From JAFAXD01 sp051985675 (lineage in GTDB: Bacteria; Pseudomonadota; Alphaproteobacteria; Rhizobiales; Xanthobacteraceae): a stretch of DNA of 64,000 nucleotides. Each line of letters starts with the position of its first letter. Position 1 is the stretch's first letter. The stretch spans positions 52,836 to 116,835 of the forward strand of contig JBPYFJ010000044.1 in NCBI GenBank assembly GCA_051985675.1. The letters run 5' to 3'. Shown here piece after piece: positions 1 through 9,347 of the stretch. The notes under the pieces were generated by a model. That model saw only the letters and a program-made list of their open reading frames with translations. It made no database searches and was not told the origin of the DNA. The position numbers were made by a program, and so were the translations under genes.

Positions 1-194
1 CCGGCGATGAAGAACAGCGCGGTGAGCACATATTCGCCGTAATCCCCTAGGCTCAGCAAGTTCGCGAGCGCCCAGCCGCCGGCGAACGCCGCGCCAAACA
101 CTTCGGCGCCGATCAGGATGGCGGCGCTCAGCACGGTCGAGACGCTCTGCCACTTGATGCGGCGGCCGGCGGGAGCTGGTGCGGTGTTGTCCAT
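1..194 (-). CDS. Hypothetical membrane protein, truncated by the window edge
   Basis: About 64 residues of an N-terminus are visible, read leftward from an ATG at 194. A short polar start with two basic residues (GRRIKW) is followed by a long Ala/Gly/Leu-rich hydrophobic stretch (residues 19-45) and another hydrophobic segment at the edge, as in a small integral membrane protein with the N-terminus inside. No enzyme motif is visible and I do not recognise a family. It is divergent from the M3 peptidase gene at 290. Confidence 0.6.
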   Translation of the reverse strand, partial: MDNTAPAPAGRRIKWQSVSTVLSAAILIGAEVFGAAFAGGWALANLLSLGDYGEYVLTALFFIA

Positions 195-289
195 GGCGGT
201 GACCTTCTGACGGGGCGGACCCTCTACGAAATTGCCGGCGGGATCAAGGCCGATAGCGCCCTCGTGAGCGATCCATTACATGGGAGGCC

Positions 290-2356
290 ATGACCCAGCC
301 GCCCGCCACCAACCCCATCCTCGCCGCATGGACCACCCCGTTCGAAGCGCCGCCGTTCGCTGAGATCGCGCCGGAGGCGTTCCGCGACGCCTTCAACCAG
401 GCGCTGGCAGCGCACGACCGCGAGATCGATGCGATTGCGGCCGACCCGGCGCTGCCGGCGTTCGACAACACCATCGCGGCGCTGGAGCGCAGCGGGCGCG
501 CCCTGCGGCGGGTGGCGTCGCTGTTCTGGGCGCTGGCGGGCGCGCACACCAACGACGCGCTGCTCGCGATCGAGCGCGAGATCTCGCCCAGGCTCGCCGC
601 CCATTCCAACAAGATCCGCCTCAACCCCGCCTTGTTCCGCCGGATCGACGCGCTCTGGCGTGGGCGTGAGACGCTCAGCCTCAGCCCGGAGCAGGCGCGC
701 GTGCTCGAGCGTTATCAGACGAGCTTCCGGCGGGCTGGCGCCGCCCTCGACCCGGATGCGAAAAAGCGCCTCGGCGAGATTGTCGAGCGGCTTGCGGAGC
801 TCGGCACCAGCTTTTCCCAGCACGTGCTCGCGGACGAGCAATCCTACGTGCTCGAACTCCGGAGCGAGGACGACCTTGCCGGCCTGCCGGATTTCGTGCG
901 CGCGGCCGCGCGCGAGGAGGGCGAGGAGCGCGGGCTCGCCGGCAAGCATGCCATCACGCTCTCGCGATCCAGCGTCGAGCCGTTTCTGCAGTCGTCGTCC
1001 CGGCGCGACCTGCGCGAGCAGGCATTTCGCGCCTGGACCGCGCGCGGCGACCGGGGCGGAGAGACCGACAACAAGGCGCTAATCGCCGAGATGGTGGCGC
1101 TGCGCGCCGAACGGGCCAATCTGCTCGGCTTTGCGACGTTTGCGGACTACCGGCTCGATGATTCGATGGCCAAGACGCCAGCGGCGGTGCGCGATCTGCT
1201 GCGGCGGGTGTGGGTGCCCGCGCGCGAGCGCGCTCTCGCCGACCGCGACGCCATGCAGGAGCTCATCCGCACCGAGGGCGGCAACTTTGAGCTCGCGCCC
1301 TGGGACTGGCGCTACTACGCCGAGAAGCTGCGCAAGGCGCGCTGCGATCTCGACGAGGCGCAGCTCAAGCCCTACCTGCCGCTCGACGGAATGATCGCGG
1401 CCGCGTTCGCGACCGCACAGCGGCTGTTCGGCCTCACCTTCGCGGAGCGCCACGACATCCCGGTGTGGCACCCGGACGTGCGCACGTTCGAGGTGACCGG
1501 CGCGGACGGCCGCCACATGGGGGTATTCTTCGGCGACTATTTCGCCCGGCCGTCCAAGCGCAGCGGCGCCTGGATGACGACGCTGCGCCCGCAGGAAAAG
1601 CTCGAGGGCGATCAGCGGCCGCTGGTCCTCAACGTCACGAATTTCGCCAAGGCGGGCGGCGGCGAGCCCACCCTGCTGTCGTTCGACGACGCCCGTACGC
1701 TGTTCCACGAGTTCGGGCACGCGCTGCACGCGCTCCTGTCCGACGTCACCTATCCGATGATCTCGGGCACCGGGGTACTCACCGACTTTGTCGAACTGCC
1801 CTCACAGCTCTATGAGCACTGGCTGGAGCAGCCCGAGATCCTTCGCGAGTTCGCCCGCCACTACAAAACCGGCGCGCACATCCCGGACGCCATAATCGAG
1901 CGGCTGATCGCCGCCCGCACCTTCAACCAGGGGTTCACCACGGTCGAATACATCGCCTCCGCCCTGGTCGACCTCGAGTTTCACTCCCTGCCCTCGGCCG
2001 AGAACCTCGACGTCGCGGCGTTCGAAACCGCGGAGCTGGCCAAGATCGACATGCCGGCCGAAATTGTGATGCGGCACCGGCCGCCGCACTTCGCCCACGT
2101 TTTTTCCGGCGGCGGCTACGCCTCCGCCTACTACAGCTACATGTGGTCGGAGGTGCTCGACGCCGACGCCTTCCAGGCCTTCCGGGAAACCGGCGACGTG
2201 TTCGACCAGGTCACCGCCCGCAAGCTGCGCGACAACATCTATGCGGCCGGTGGCTCGCGTGATCCCGCCGAGGCCTATCGGGCTTTCCGCGGACGGCTGC
2301 CAACCCCGGACGCGCTGCTGCGCAAGCGTGGCTTTGCGCCGGCCAATCTCGAATGA
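290..2356 (+). CDS. dcp: M3-family zinc metallopeptidase (peptidyl-dipeptidase Dcp-like)
   Basis: A 688-residue thimet-type oligopeptidase, the usual length for Dcp/OpdA. The zinc motif HEFGH sits at residues 473-477 and the third ligand is Glu502 in the conserved FVELPSQ block. The segment GVFFGDYFARPSKRSGAWM resembles Dcp more than OpdA, so a carboxy-dipeptidase acting on short peptides is preferred, with oligopeptidase A as the alternative. No signal peptide is seen, so it is probably cytoplasmic. The gamma-glutamyltransferase starts 12 bases downstream, suggesting a peptide/glutathione turnover pair. Confidence 0.9.
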   Translation: MTQPPATNPILAAWTTPFEAPPFAEIAPEAFRDAFNQALAAHDREIDAIAADPALPAFDNTIAALERSGRALRRVASLFWALAGAHTNDALLAIEREISPRLAAHSNKIRLNPALFRRIDALWRGRETLSLSPEQARVLERYQTSFRRAGAALDPDAKKRLGEIVERLAELGTSFSQHVLADEQSYVLELRSEDDLAGLPDFVRAAAREEGEERGLAGKHAITLSRSSVEPFLQSSSRRDLREQAFRAWTARGDRGGETDNKALIAEMVALRAERANLLGFATFADYRLDDSMAKTPAAVRDLLRRVWVPARERALADRDAMQELIRTEGGNFELAPWDWRYYAEKLRKARCDLDEAQLKPYLPLDGMIAAAFATAQRLFGLTFAERHDIPVWHPDVRTFEVTGADGRHMGVFFGDYFARPSKRSGAWMTTLRPQEKLEGDQRPLVLNVTNFAKAGGGEPTLLSFDDARTLFHEFGHALHALLSDVTYPMISGTGVLTDFVELPSQLYEHWLEQPEILREFARHYKTGAHIPDAIIERLIAARTFNQGFTTVEYIASALVDLEFHSLPSAENLDVAAFETAELAKIDMPAEIVMRHRPPHFAHVFSGGGYASAYYSYMWSEVLDADAFQAFRETGDVFDQVTARKLRDNIYAAGGSRDPAEAYRAFRGRLPTPDALLRKRGFAPANLE

Positions 2357-2368
2357 CGGGCGCACCTG

Positions 2369-3964
2369 ATGGATCTGCATACGGCCGGACATCGTCGCGG
2401 TGTCGTCTGCGCGCCGCACAATGGCGCGGTCGAGGCCGGGCGCGCGATCCTGGCCGAGGGTGGCAACGCGATCGAAGCGATGGTGGCAATGGCCGCGGCG
2501 ATCGTCGCGGTTTATCCGCACATGACCCACGTCGGCGGCGACGGCTTCTGGCTTCTGCGCGAGCGGTCCGGCCGCGTGCGCGCCCTGATGGCGAACGGTC
2601 CCGCGGGCGCGAACGCGACGATCGCGCTCTACCGGGAGCACGGCTTTGACGAGATCCCTCCGCGCGGGCCGCTCGCCACGCTCACCGTGCCGGGCGCCGT
2701 CGCGGGCTGGATGCTTGCGCTCGAGGCTGCGCGGGCTTTGGGTGGCAACCTGCCGCTCGAGCTTCTGCTCTCCGCCGCGATCAAGCTCGCGCGCGACGGC
2801 TCCCCGGTGAGCCGCAGTCAGGCGAGTCTCACTGCGGAGAAGTTTTCCGAGCTCAAGGACGTGCCCGGCTTCGCCGCAGTGTTCCTGGCCGACGGCAAGG
2901 CCCTGGAAGCGGGCGCACCACAGCGCCAGCCTGCGCTCGCCGCAACCCTCGACCACCTCGCCCACGCCGGGCTTGCGGATTTCTATCGCGGCGACGTCGG
3001 ACGCGAGATCGCAGCCGATCTGGCGCGCCTCGGCAGCCCGATCACGCGCGCCGACCTCGCGGCCTTTCGGGCAAGCGTCGCAGAGCCGCTGCAGGTCGCG
3101 ATCGCGGCCGGCACGCTTTACAACACGCCGCTGCCCACCCAGGGGCTCGCCTCGCTGATCGTCCTCGCGCTGTTCGACCGCCTGCGGGTGACGGACGCCG
3201 AGAGTTTCGACCATATCCACGGCCTGATCGAAGCAACGAAGCGCGCGTTTATCGTGCGCGACCGCGTCATCACCGACCCGGCGCGCCTGCCCCACCCGGT
3301 CGAGCGCTATCTCGACGCGAAATTTCTCGATGCGGAGGGGCAGAAGATCGATCGCCGCAAGGCTGCGCGCTGGCCGGCGCCCTACGGCGAGGGCGACACC
3401 ATCTGGATGGGCGCGGCCGACGCGAGCGGGCTCGTCGTCTCCTACATTCAGTCGCTCTATTGGGAGTTCGGCTCCGGCTGCGTGCTGCCGGCGACCGGTG
3501 TGCTGCTGCAGAACCGCGGCGCGAGCTTCTCTCTCGACCCGAAAGCGCTGAACGCGCTCGCGCCGGGCCGGTTTCCGTTCCACACCCTCAACCCGGCGCT
3601 CGCGACCCTCAAGGACGGCCGCGTCATTGCCTACGGCACCATGGGCGGCGACGGCCAACCGCAGACGCAGGCCGCGGTCTTCACGCGCCACGTCACGTTC
3701 GGCGCGCCGCTTGACCGTACAATCGACGCGCCGCGCTGGGTGCTCGGCCGCACCTGGGCCACCTTGCACACCAACGTGCGGATGGAGTCACGCTTTGACG
3801 GCAACCTGATCGATCGGCTGATGTCGGCCGGCCACGACGTCGAAGTGCTGGAGGCGCCCTACTCCGACCTCATGGGCCACGCCGGCGCGGCGGTGCGGCA
3901 CGCCGATGGCACGATGGAAGCCGCGCATGATCCGCGCGCGGATGGCGGCGCTGCCGGGGTGTAA
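2369..3964 (+). CDS. ggt: Gamma-glutamyltransferase family protein
   Basis: A 531-residue Ntn-hydrolase of the gamma-glutamyltranspeptidase family, which cleaves or transfers gamma-glutamyl groups from glutathione and related amides. The likely autoprocessing/catalytic nucleophile is Thr344 in GEGDTIWM. The C-terminal half carries the GTMGGDGQPQ block typical of the small subunit. The N-terminus (AGRAILAEGGNAIEAMVA) matches the family, but there is no signal peptide, so this looks like the cytoplasmic subfamily common in rhizobia rather than periplasmic E. coli Ggt. The gene is 12 bases after the M3 peptidase gene and probably cotranscribed. Confidence 0.88.
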   Translation: MDLHTAGHRRGVVCAPHNGAVEAGRAILAEGGNAIEAMVAMAAAIVAVYPHMTHVGGDGFWLLRERSGRVRALMANGPAGANATIALYREHGFDEIPPRGPLATLTVPGAVAGWMLALEAARALGGNLPLELLLSAAIKLARDGSPVSRSQASLTAEKFSELKDVPGFAAVFLADGKALEAGAPQRQPALAATLDHLAHAGLADFYRGDVGREIAADLARLGSPITRADLAAFRASVAEPLQVAIAAGTLYNTPLPTQGLASLIVLALFDRLRVTDAESFDHIHGLIEATKRAFIVRDRVITDPARLPHPVERYLDAKFLDAEGQKIDRRKAARWPAPYGEGDTIWMGAADASGLVVSYIQSLYWEFGSGCVLPATGVLLQNRGASFSLDPKALNALAPGRFPFHTLNPALATLKDGRVIAYGTMGGDGQPQTQAAVFTRHVTFGAPLDRTIDAPRWVLGRTWATLHTNVRMESRFDGNLIDRLMSAGHDVEVLEAPYSDLMGHAGAAVRHADGTMEAAHDPRADGGAAGV

Positions 3965-3974
3965 CCCCGCAGGC

Positions 3975-5033
3975 TCAACTGCGCGATATCAGCTGCCGGG
4001 ACTTGTCCCATAGATCCGCGATCCACTGCCGGGCGATGTTCGGTGAGCGCAGCTGAACCTTGGTGAAGAGTGGAGGCGGCACGACGTCGGGCGCGAAGTC
4101 GACCCTGATCACCTGCTGGCGTTCCACTGGAATAAACGAGCGCTGAAATTCGCGTGGCAGCGCGGCGGCGAACGGCTCCACGCGGGTAATGGTACCGCGC
4201 ATGGTGCGCAATCCGGTCGAGATCTCGACCGGATCACCCACCGTCACCGTGTAGAGGCCGCCGGTCGGCAGGTAGGCGAGCACATAGTGGGGAGAGCCGG
4301 AGACCTCGAGCAACGGCTCGCCCGCGCGCACCACGGCGCCCCTGTCGGCGGAAAGCCGGCTCACGATGCCGTTGATCAAAACGCGCAGGCGCCCGTCGTC
4401 GTAGTTGCGGCGAAGGTCGCTGAGGGCGGATTCGGCCTCAGCCAAAACGCTGTTGAGGATTCGGATTTCCTCGTCGACGGTGCGCTTTTCCGCTTTCAGC
4501 GTTTCAAGATCCTGGCGGCTGCGAAATTCGGTTTCGATCGCCGCAGTGCGCTTGTCGAGCGATTGGTAGCCCTGTTGCACCAGCTTCTCGAATTCCTTGC
4601 GCGTGTCTACAGCCACCTTGCTGCGGTCCTCAGCCAGGGCCAGCAGCGCGTCAATTGTCTGGTTACGGATGCGCAATTCGCTCAATCGCACCTGCCGCCC
4701 GGCGATGTCGGCGCTGAGCCGGGCAATCGTTTCGAGAACCTCCTGCGAACTGACAATCGCCGCGACTTGACCAGCCTCGACACGCTCGCCGGCGCGTACG
4801 AGAACATCGCGTACCGTCACCGGGAACTCGGCAGCGACGACCGATGGCTCGCCGACCACCAGCCCATCGCTGCGCAGATAGAACATGTCACCGAAGAAGA
4901 AATTTGCCAGCCACGCGGCGAGGGCGAGAACACAAATAATGTAGACCCAGCGGATCACCGCGAGCCGGCGCGTTCGCGGTTCCGCCGGGCGGGTAAACGA
5001 CACGCGTCGCTGCTTGAGGGACCGCATTAGCAT
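3975..5033 (-). CDS. HlyD-like membrane-anchored protein of a polysaccharide operon
   Basis: A 352-residue protein with one N-terminal membrane helix (about residues 28-46), a biotinyl-lipoyl-like half motif (VLVRAGERVEAGQVAAIVSS), a charged helical hairpin (about 90-215), a second half motif (GAVVRAGEPLLEV) and a beta-barrel-like tail. This is membrane-fusion/HlyD architecture. The ATG at 5033 overlaps the TGA of the glycosyltransferase gene (TGATG), so translation is coupled. Pairing with a GT2 synthase recalls Alg44-type or rhizobial BgsB proteins, so a role in polymer export is inferred. An in-frame ATG at 5027 is an alternative start. Confidence 0.8.
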   Translation of the reverse strand: MLMRSLKQRRVSFTRPAEPRTRRLAVIRWVYIICVLALAAWLANFFFGDMFYLRSDGLVVGEPSVVAAEFPVTVRDVLVRAGERVEAGQVAAIVSSQEVLETIARLSADIAGRQVRLSELRIRNQTIDALLALAEDRSKVAVDTRKEFEKLVQQGYQSLDKRTAAIETEFRSRQDLETLKAEKRTVDEEIRILNSVLAEAESALSDLRRNYDDGRLRVLINGIVSRLSADRGAVVRAGEPLLEVSGSPHYVLAYLPTGGLYTVTVGDPVEISTGLRTMRGTITRVEPFAAALPREFQRSFIPVERQQVIRVDFAPDVVPPPLFTKVQLRSPNIARQWIADLWDKSRQLISRS

Positions 5034-6295
5034 CACACCATCTCCACTTGGCGCATAACGTGGGACGGCACGTACAAGTCCCGGTACGAGCTGCGGAAGA
5101 TCAATTCCTGTACGATAGCAACGAAGCGAATCGGCCGGGTCAGAATGATCTGCAGGACTGTGTAGAGCGGAAGATAGATGACGAGGCGGAACGGCACCTG
5201 CAGCCCGACCGCCGCGGCGGCGAAGAACGCAACCAGGTTGAGCGCTGCATAGCCGAGCAACGTTGCGCCGACGATGGTCGCGGCAAAATCGCCGAAGTAG
5301 TAGTAGAGCCATACCAGGTAGGCGGGAAAGGCCAGCGCCAACAGCACCTGGAAGATCAGCACGTCAACAACCGAAAACATGTTGAGCAGGCGGAATGTGC
5401 TTGGACGCGGGTTTAACGCGCCGCGGAACTTGCGCATCCAGATCGTAATCAGCCCGCGATCCCAGCGCAGCCGCTGGGCGATGAATGACCCGACGGTCTC
5501 CGGCACGAGGGTCAGGGCATTTGCTTCCACCGCGAAACGAATGGTCCAGCCAGCGCGCCGCAGTTTCATAGTGAGATCGGCATCCTCTCCGACCTCCACG
5601 TCCTGCCGGCCGACCTGCTCGATCGCCGCACGGCGAAAGGCCCCGAACGCTCCGGACACGATCGGCAGGATGCCCAGCGCGTCCAAGATGCGCCGCCCGA
5701 GCGAGAATCCAATTGCATATTCGATCGCCTGAACCCGCGTCATCAGGCTGGCGGACTCATTGCGGACGCCGAGATTGCCGCTGACGGCGCCGACAGTCGG
5801 GTCGGCGAAGTAGGCAAGCATCTCGGCGAAGGCATCGCGGTCGAAGGAAGTGTCGATATCCGCGATGATGACAATGTCTTCGCGACACACGGACAGCCCA
5901 AGATTGACGCCGGCGCTCTTGCCGCTCCGGTGCTCGAGTCGCAGCAACGTGTCGATCTTGCCCTCGTGTTTGAGCTCGCGCGCGACGTCCATCATCCGGT
6001 CCGTGGAGCCGTCGTCGACCACGACGACCTGCATGACGCCGCCCTCAGCGACTAGCGTCTGTTCGGCCAGCGCCTCGACGCAGCTACGTAGCGGCCGCTG
6101 CTCGTTATGACCGACGAGTACGACGCTCACGCGCAAATTTCCGGCGGCTGCACGGACGGGGCGCCACCACAATGCCACGGCGCTCGCCACCAGTGCGCCG
6201 ATCACGTAGCGGGGAATCTCGAGCAGCGTTGTGTACCAGAACAACAGAATCAAGCTCTTGGCGTCGAGCGATCGAAGAAAGGACAGCGCGTTCAT
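5033..6295 (-). CDS. GT2-family processive glycosyltransferase (polysaccharide synthase)
   Basis: A 420-residue inner-membrane glycosyltransferase. Two N-terminal hydrophobic segments (about 12-44) precede a GT-A domain with Asp94-Asp95 (VVVDDGSTD), Asp146-x-Asp148 (IADIDTS), the acceptor acid cluster GEDAD (236-240) and Gln274-Arg-Leu-Arg-Trp278, followed by at least three C-terminal membrane segments. These are the hallmarks of cellulose, hyaluronan or PgaC-type synthases that extrude a beta-linked polymer. No PilZ domain is present. It begins 6 bases after the TackOD1 gene and is coupled to the HlyD-like gene. The sugar cannot be told from the sequence. Confidence 0.9.
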   Translation of the reverse strand: MNALSFLRSLDAKSLILLFWYTTLLEIPRYVIGALVASAVALWWRPVRAAAGNLRVSVVLVGHNEQRPLRSCVEALAEQTLVAEGGVMQVVVVDDGSTDRMMDVARELKHEGKIDTLLRLEHRSGKSAGVNLGLSVCREDIVIIADIDTSFDRDAFAEMLAYFADPTVGAVSGNLGVRNESASLMTRVQAIEYAIGFSLGRRILDALGILPIVSGAFGAFRRAAIEQVGRQDVEVGEDADLTMKLRRAGWTIRFAVEANALTLVPETVGSFIAQRLRWDRGLITIWMRKFRGALNPRPSTFRLLNMFSVVDVLIFQVLLALAFPAYLVWLYYYFGDFAATIVGATLLGYAALNLVAFFAAAAVGLQVPFRLVIYLPLYTVLQIILTRPIRFVAIVQELIFRSSYRDLYVPSHVMRQVEMV

Positions 6296-6301
6296 GACCG
6301 C

Positions 6302-7669
6302 TCAGCTCTCCGCTAGCATATCGATGATCGCATCGCCCTCGGCGACCTCGGCATCGATATCGAACGGGACAGTCGTGCAATTTCGAACCGTCGCGCGTAC
6401 GCGTTCGATAACCGGAGCCACGCTCGGCGCGGCCGTTTCAGGGAACCCGACAACGATAGAGTTGGCGCCCACCGTGCTGACAAAATCGCCCGTACGCAAG
6501 CCTTCGACGATTGCGTCAACCGCTTTTCGGAACACGATATCCGTTTCGACCGATCCAATCTGACGACGGAGCGTTTCGATGTTCAAGTTGAAACGTGCGA
6601 CCGCGAACGGACGCGAGTAGCGTTGCGCCACGCGCACGACCGCCGTCGCAAGCAGTCGGAATTCCTGCGGCGAAACCGCACGTGGGCGGCCCTGGATCAA
6701 GGGTGCGATGTCGAAGCGCGGGAGGTGGCCCTGGCGCAAGGCCAGCATCCCCTCTTCAGTGAGATCGTAATGGTACCAGTCGATCGACGCCGCGTCGGCG
6801 CTCGGCGTCACCGCGAAGCAGTCGAGACAGGCAAATCGCACCAGCGGCTCGCTGTTCGTCGCCTTGCAGCTGCGACACACCAGGACTATCCCCGGTTTGT
6901 CGTAGTCGACGCCCAGGTGGCGCAGTTCGCGATTGCATTTCGGGCAGACTAGAAGGCGGCCCTGCATGAAACGCGATTCTGCGTCCTGCCAGCCGCAGCG
7001 GAAATGATGGATCAGCGTTTGTTCCAGAACGTCGGCGCTGCCGCATTGCGGGCAGGCCTCGTAGGTGTTGAGCCGGGCGGAACCGCATTTGCCGCACAGA
7101 TGGGTGCGGGTGAAATGGCGTCGCTGCATCAGATCGAAGTGAGCGAGCAACTCGAGTTGCCGGCGTGCGGCAGCCGTGCTGCCGAGCAGAGGATATTCAA
7201 CGATGGTTTTGGAATCCGGAGCAAAGCGCGCTTCGATTGGCGTATCGCGCGAGTACGCAAGGCGCAGTATCGTCAGCTCTGCGCGTTCCGCCTGGAGCGC
7301 CCGGAACGGAAGCTCGCTTAGGCGGCGCTCGATAGGAGCGAAGTGGCGACTGACCTCGGCGAGGTTGGACTGATCCAAGCGCTCGCCGACAAAGTCGCGC
7401 CGCAGCCCGCGATTGTTGCCGAAGTCGGCAATCGGCACCGCCGGATCGCGAGCCTGGTCGAGGGCGTTTTCAAGGTCGGCTGGATCGATACGGCTTGTGA
7501 GAAGGATCGCGGCATAAGGCAGATCAGCCCGCGCCACCCGCATTGCGCCCGGCACCGCGTCTCCACCCTCTCCGAGGATGAGAAAAGGTGTCCGCTCTCC
7601 CAATGCCGCCGGAGCGGATGTAGAAGCGATATCTGAACCGCGTGTGTCCATGTCTCGACGTTCGGCCAA
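6302..7669 (-). CDS. TackOD1-domain zinc-ribbon protein with degenerate GGDEF-like tail
   Basis: A 455-residue protein with three regions. The N-terminal ~150 residues have no obvious family. The middle has two zinc ribbons: CGKCG with CPQCG, then CPKCNRELRHLGVDYDKPG with CRSC, plus CLDC. This layout fits the TackOD1 (thaumarchaeal output) domain. The C-terminal ~120 residues align in pattern with a GGDEF domain (RYSRPFAVARFNLN, then VGANSIVVGFPET), but the GGDEF signature reads GANSI, so cyclase activity is unlikely. It heads the synthase operon and is probably its regulator, which is inference. The start shown is TTG preceded by GGGATGA; an ATG at 7651 is an alternative. Confidence 0.75.
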   Translation of the reverse strand: MAERRDMDTRGSDIASTSAPAALGERTPFLILGEGGDAVPGAMRVARADLPYAAILLTSRIDPADLENALDQARDPAVPIADFGNNRGLRRDFVGERLDQSNLAEVSRHFAPIERRLSELPFRALQAERAELTILRLAYSRDTPIEARFAPDSKTIVEYPLLGSTAAARRQLELLAHFDLMQRRHFTRTHLCGKCGSARLNTYEACPQCGSADVLEQTLIHHFRCGWQDAESRFMQGRLLVCPKCNRELRHLGVDYDKPGIVLVCRSCKATNSEPLVRFACLDCFAVTPSADAASIDWYHYDLTEEGMLALRQGHLPRFDIAPLIQGRPRAVSPQEFRLLATAVVRVAQRYSRPFAVARFNLNIETLRRQIGSVETDIVFRKAVDAIVEGLRTGDFVSTVGANSIVVGFPETAAPSVAPVIERVRATVRNCTTVPFDIDAEVAEGDAIIDMLAES

Positions 7670-7833
7670 TAATCATCCCATTGTAGCCTACCCATGACAC
7701 AGCCAACAGACTTGATTCTCCTACCAACAGGGTCGGGTAGCCCGTCGAACTTTTGATCGATTGCGGCGACGTATCCAGGTGCTGTTGTCGGCCGGAACGG
7801 GTTTTTGCTGATCAAATATCCGATTGTCGCGGA

Positions 7834-8017
7834 CTACCGATAAGCAAAATCCTCCGGCCGCAGCTCGATCGGCGTGCGATCGGCGGCGCGGTCCCAGGCA
7901 TCGTGATAGCGGCCAAGCGTGGCGACGTCGGTGACGCCCTTGTGCGCGACCACGCGCTCGAGCGTCGCAAGCCAGTGCCGATAGTAGGTTTCCCCCGTGC
8001 GGGATCGCCGGCCGCGG
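7834..8017 (-). pseudogene. 3' fragment of a nitrile hydratase accessory gene
   Basis: This stretch encodes a near copy of the last ~50 residues of the accessory protein gene at 10235-10642 (GETYYRHWLATLERVVAHKG, then YHDAWDRAADRTP). It differs by a few substitutions and a 9-base deletion (TPHGTP reduced to TP). A one-base deletion near 8000 breaks the frame relative to the intact gene. Homology starts abruptly next to the pstS stop codon at 8022 and there is no 5' portion. It is a relic of a duplication or rearrangement rather than a working gene. Confidence 0.8.
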
Positions 8018-8021
8018 CCAT

Positions 8022-9083
8022 CTAATCCTTCAGCTCTGTCAGCGTCCGCTTGCCGAGCCCGATCACATCCGCCGGCAGCGAGAGGTAGCCGAGCTCCGCT
8101 GCTGAATCCTGCGCCTGTTGCGATAGTCCCCACTCCACGAAATCGCGCAGCGCGACGGCCTTGGAGCGGTCGAGATAGTGCGGATAGAGCAGCATCCAGC
8201 TGTAGGACGGGATCGGATAGGCGCCCGCCGTCGCCGGGTCGGCGACCGAGGAGTCGAGCTGGCGCACCTGGGCGACGCGCCCCGACAGCGCGAGGTCGCC
8301 ACTGGTGGCCGTCGGCGACACGAACCGGCCGGCCCGGTTCTGCAGCGCGGCCGTTTTGAGCCCGAACCGCCGCGCGTACCAGAACTCGATGTAGCCGATC
8401 GCGCCGTCAGTCGCCTGCACCTTCGCGGCCACGCCTTCGTTGCCGGGCGCGAGCATCGTACCCTTCGGCCAGTCGATCAGCTTGCCGACGCCCATGCCCT
8501 TGACGCGCCAGGACGGCCCCATGGCGTCGAGATGGCGGGTGAATGCCGCCGTCGTGCCGCTGGCGTCCTGGCGCGCAACGAGGACAATGTCGTTATGCGG
8601 AAACGCGACGCCCGGGTTCGCGGCCGTAACGCGCGGGTCGTCCCATTGCCGGATTAAGCCGGCGAAGATGTCGAGATAGACATCGCGCGGGAACCGGACT
8701 TCGCCCGCCACGCCCGGAATGTTGTAGGCAAGCACAACCATGCCGGCGGTCACCGGCACCATGATCGCGCCGCCGGCCTTGGCGGTCTCGCTGTCGCTCA
8801 GGATCTCGTCGCTGCCGGCGAAATCGACCGCATCGGTCAGAAAGCGCGCAATCCCTTCTCCGCTCCCAACGACGTCGTATGAGATCGACACCTGCGGATG
8901 CGCCGCCGCGTAGTCGTGGATCCAGCGCTGATAGAGCGGCGCCGAAAACGTCGACCCGGCCCCGCGCAACGAAACCGAACCCGGCGACGCCGCGTCCTGC
9001 GCAATGCTCGGTGTGGCGAACCCGATCAAGGCTGCGACTACGGCCGCGGGCAGGGCCGCACAGGAATTGGCCGGCGTGGTCAT
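8022..9083 (-). CDS. pstS: Phosphate ABC transporter substrate-binding protein PstS
   Basis: A 353-residue periplasmic binding protein with a signal peptide (about 1-28, ending in PSIAQ). Family blocks are visible: GAGSTFSAPLYQRW, the phosphate-contact segment DFAGSDEILSD, RQDASGTTAAFTRHL and the IGYIEFWYA block. It captures phosphate for a PstCAB permease. No pstCAB or phoU genes lie beside it here, so it is either an orphan copy or separated from its transporter. The stop codon abuts the nitrile hydratase accessory relic. Confidence 0.92.
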   Translation of the reverse strand: MTTPANSCAALPAAVVAALIGFATPSIAQDAASPGSVSLRGAGSTFSAPLYQRWIHDYAAAHPQVSISYDVVGSGEGIARFLTDAVDFAGSDEILSDSETAKAGGAIMVPVTAGMVVLAYNIPGVAGEVRFPRDVYLDIFAGLIRQWDDPRVTAANPGVAFPHNDIVLVARQDASGTTAAFTRHLDAMGPSWRVKGMGVGKLIDWPKGTMLAPGNEGVAAKVQATDGAIGYIEFWYARRFGLKTAALQNRAGRFVSPTATSGDLALSGRVAQVRQLDSSVADPATAGAYPIPSYSWMLLYPHYLDRSKAVALRDFVEWGLSQQAQDSAAELGYLSLPADVIGLGKRTLTELKD

Positions 9084-9347
9084 CGGCTAGCCTCCCGGTG
9101 CCGATTTTGTCGAATTTGCCGGAGGCTACCACAGGCCTACGCGCTGTCGATCCTCACGTCCGCAGGCACATCCTGCAAACTGCGGCGTCGGCTACCGTCA
9201 GCCGCCAGCCCCGGTTCGGCCCAGTCGGTGATATGCTTCCGGCTCCGCAGCAGGCCTCCATCCATGGTTTTTCGCGCGTTCGGACTCTTAATTCGCGTCG
9301 TGCGCAATCGCGGTGAGCCGTCCGCGGGTTGCGGGACATAGCCGCAC

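Noticed and set aside
1802..3769. Very long open frame on the minus strand opposite the peptidase and transferase genes
   Set aside because: Its composition is Arg/Gly/His-rich shadow coding with no recognisable motif, as expected opposite GC-rich genes. Similar long antisense frames across the window were also set aside.
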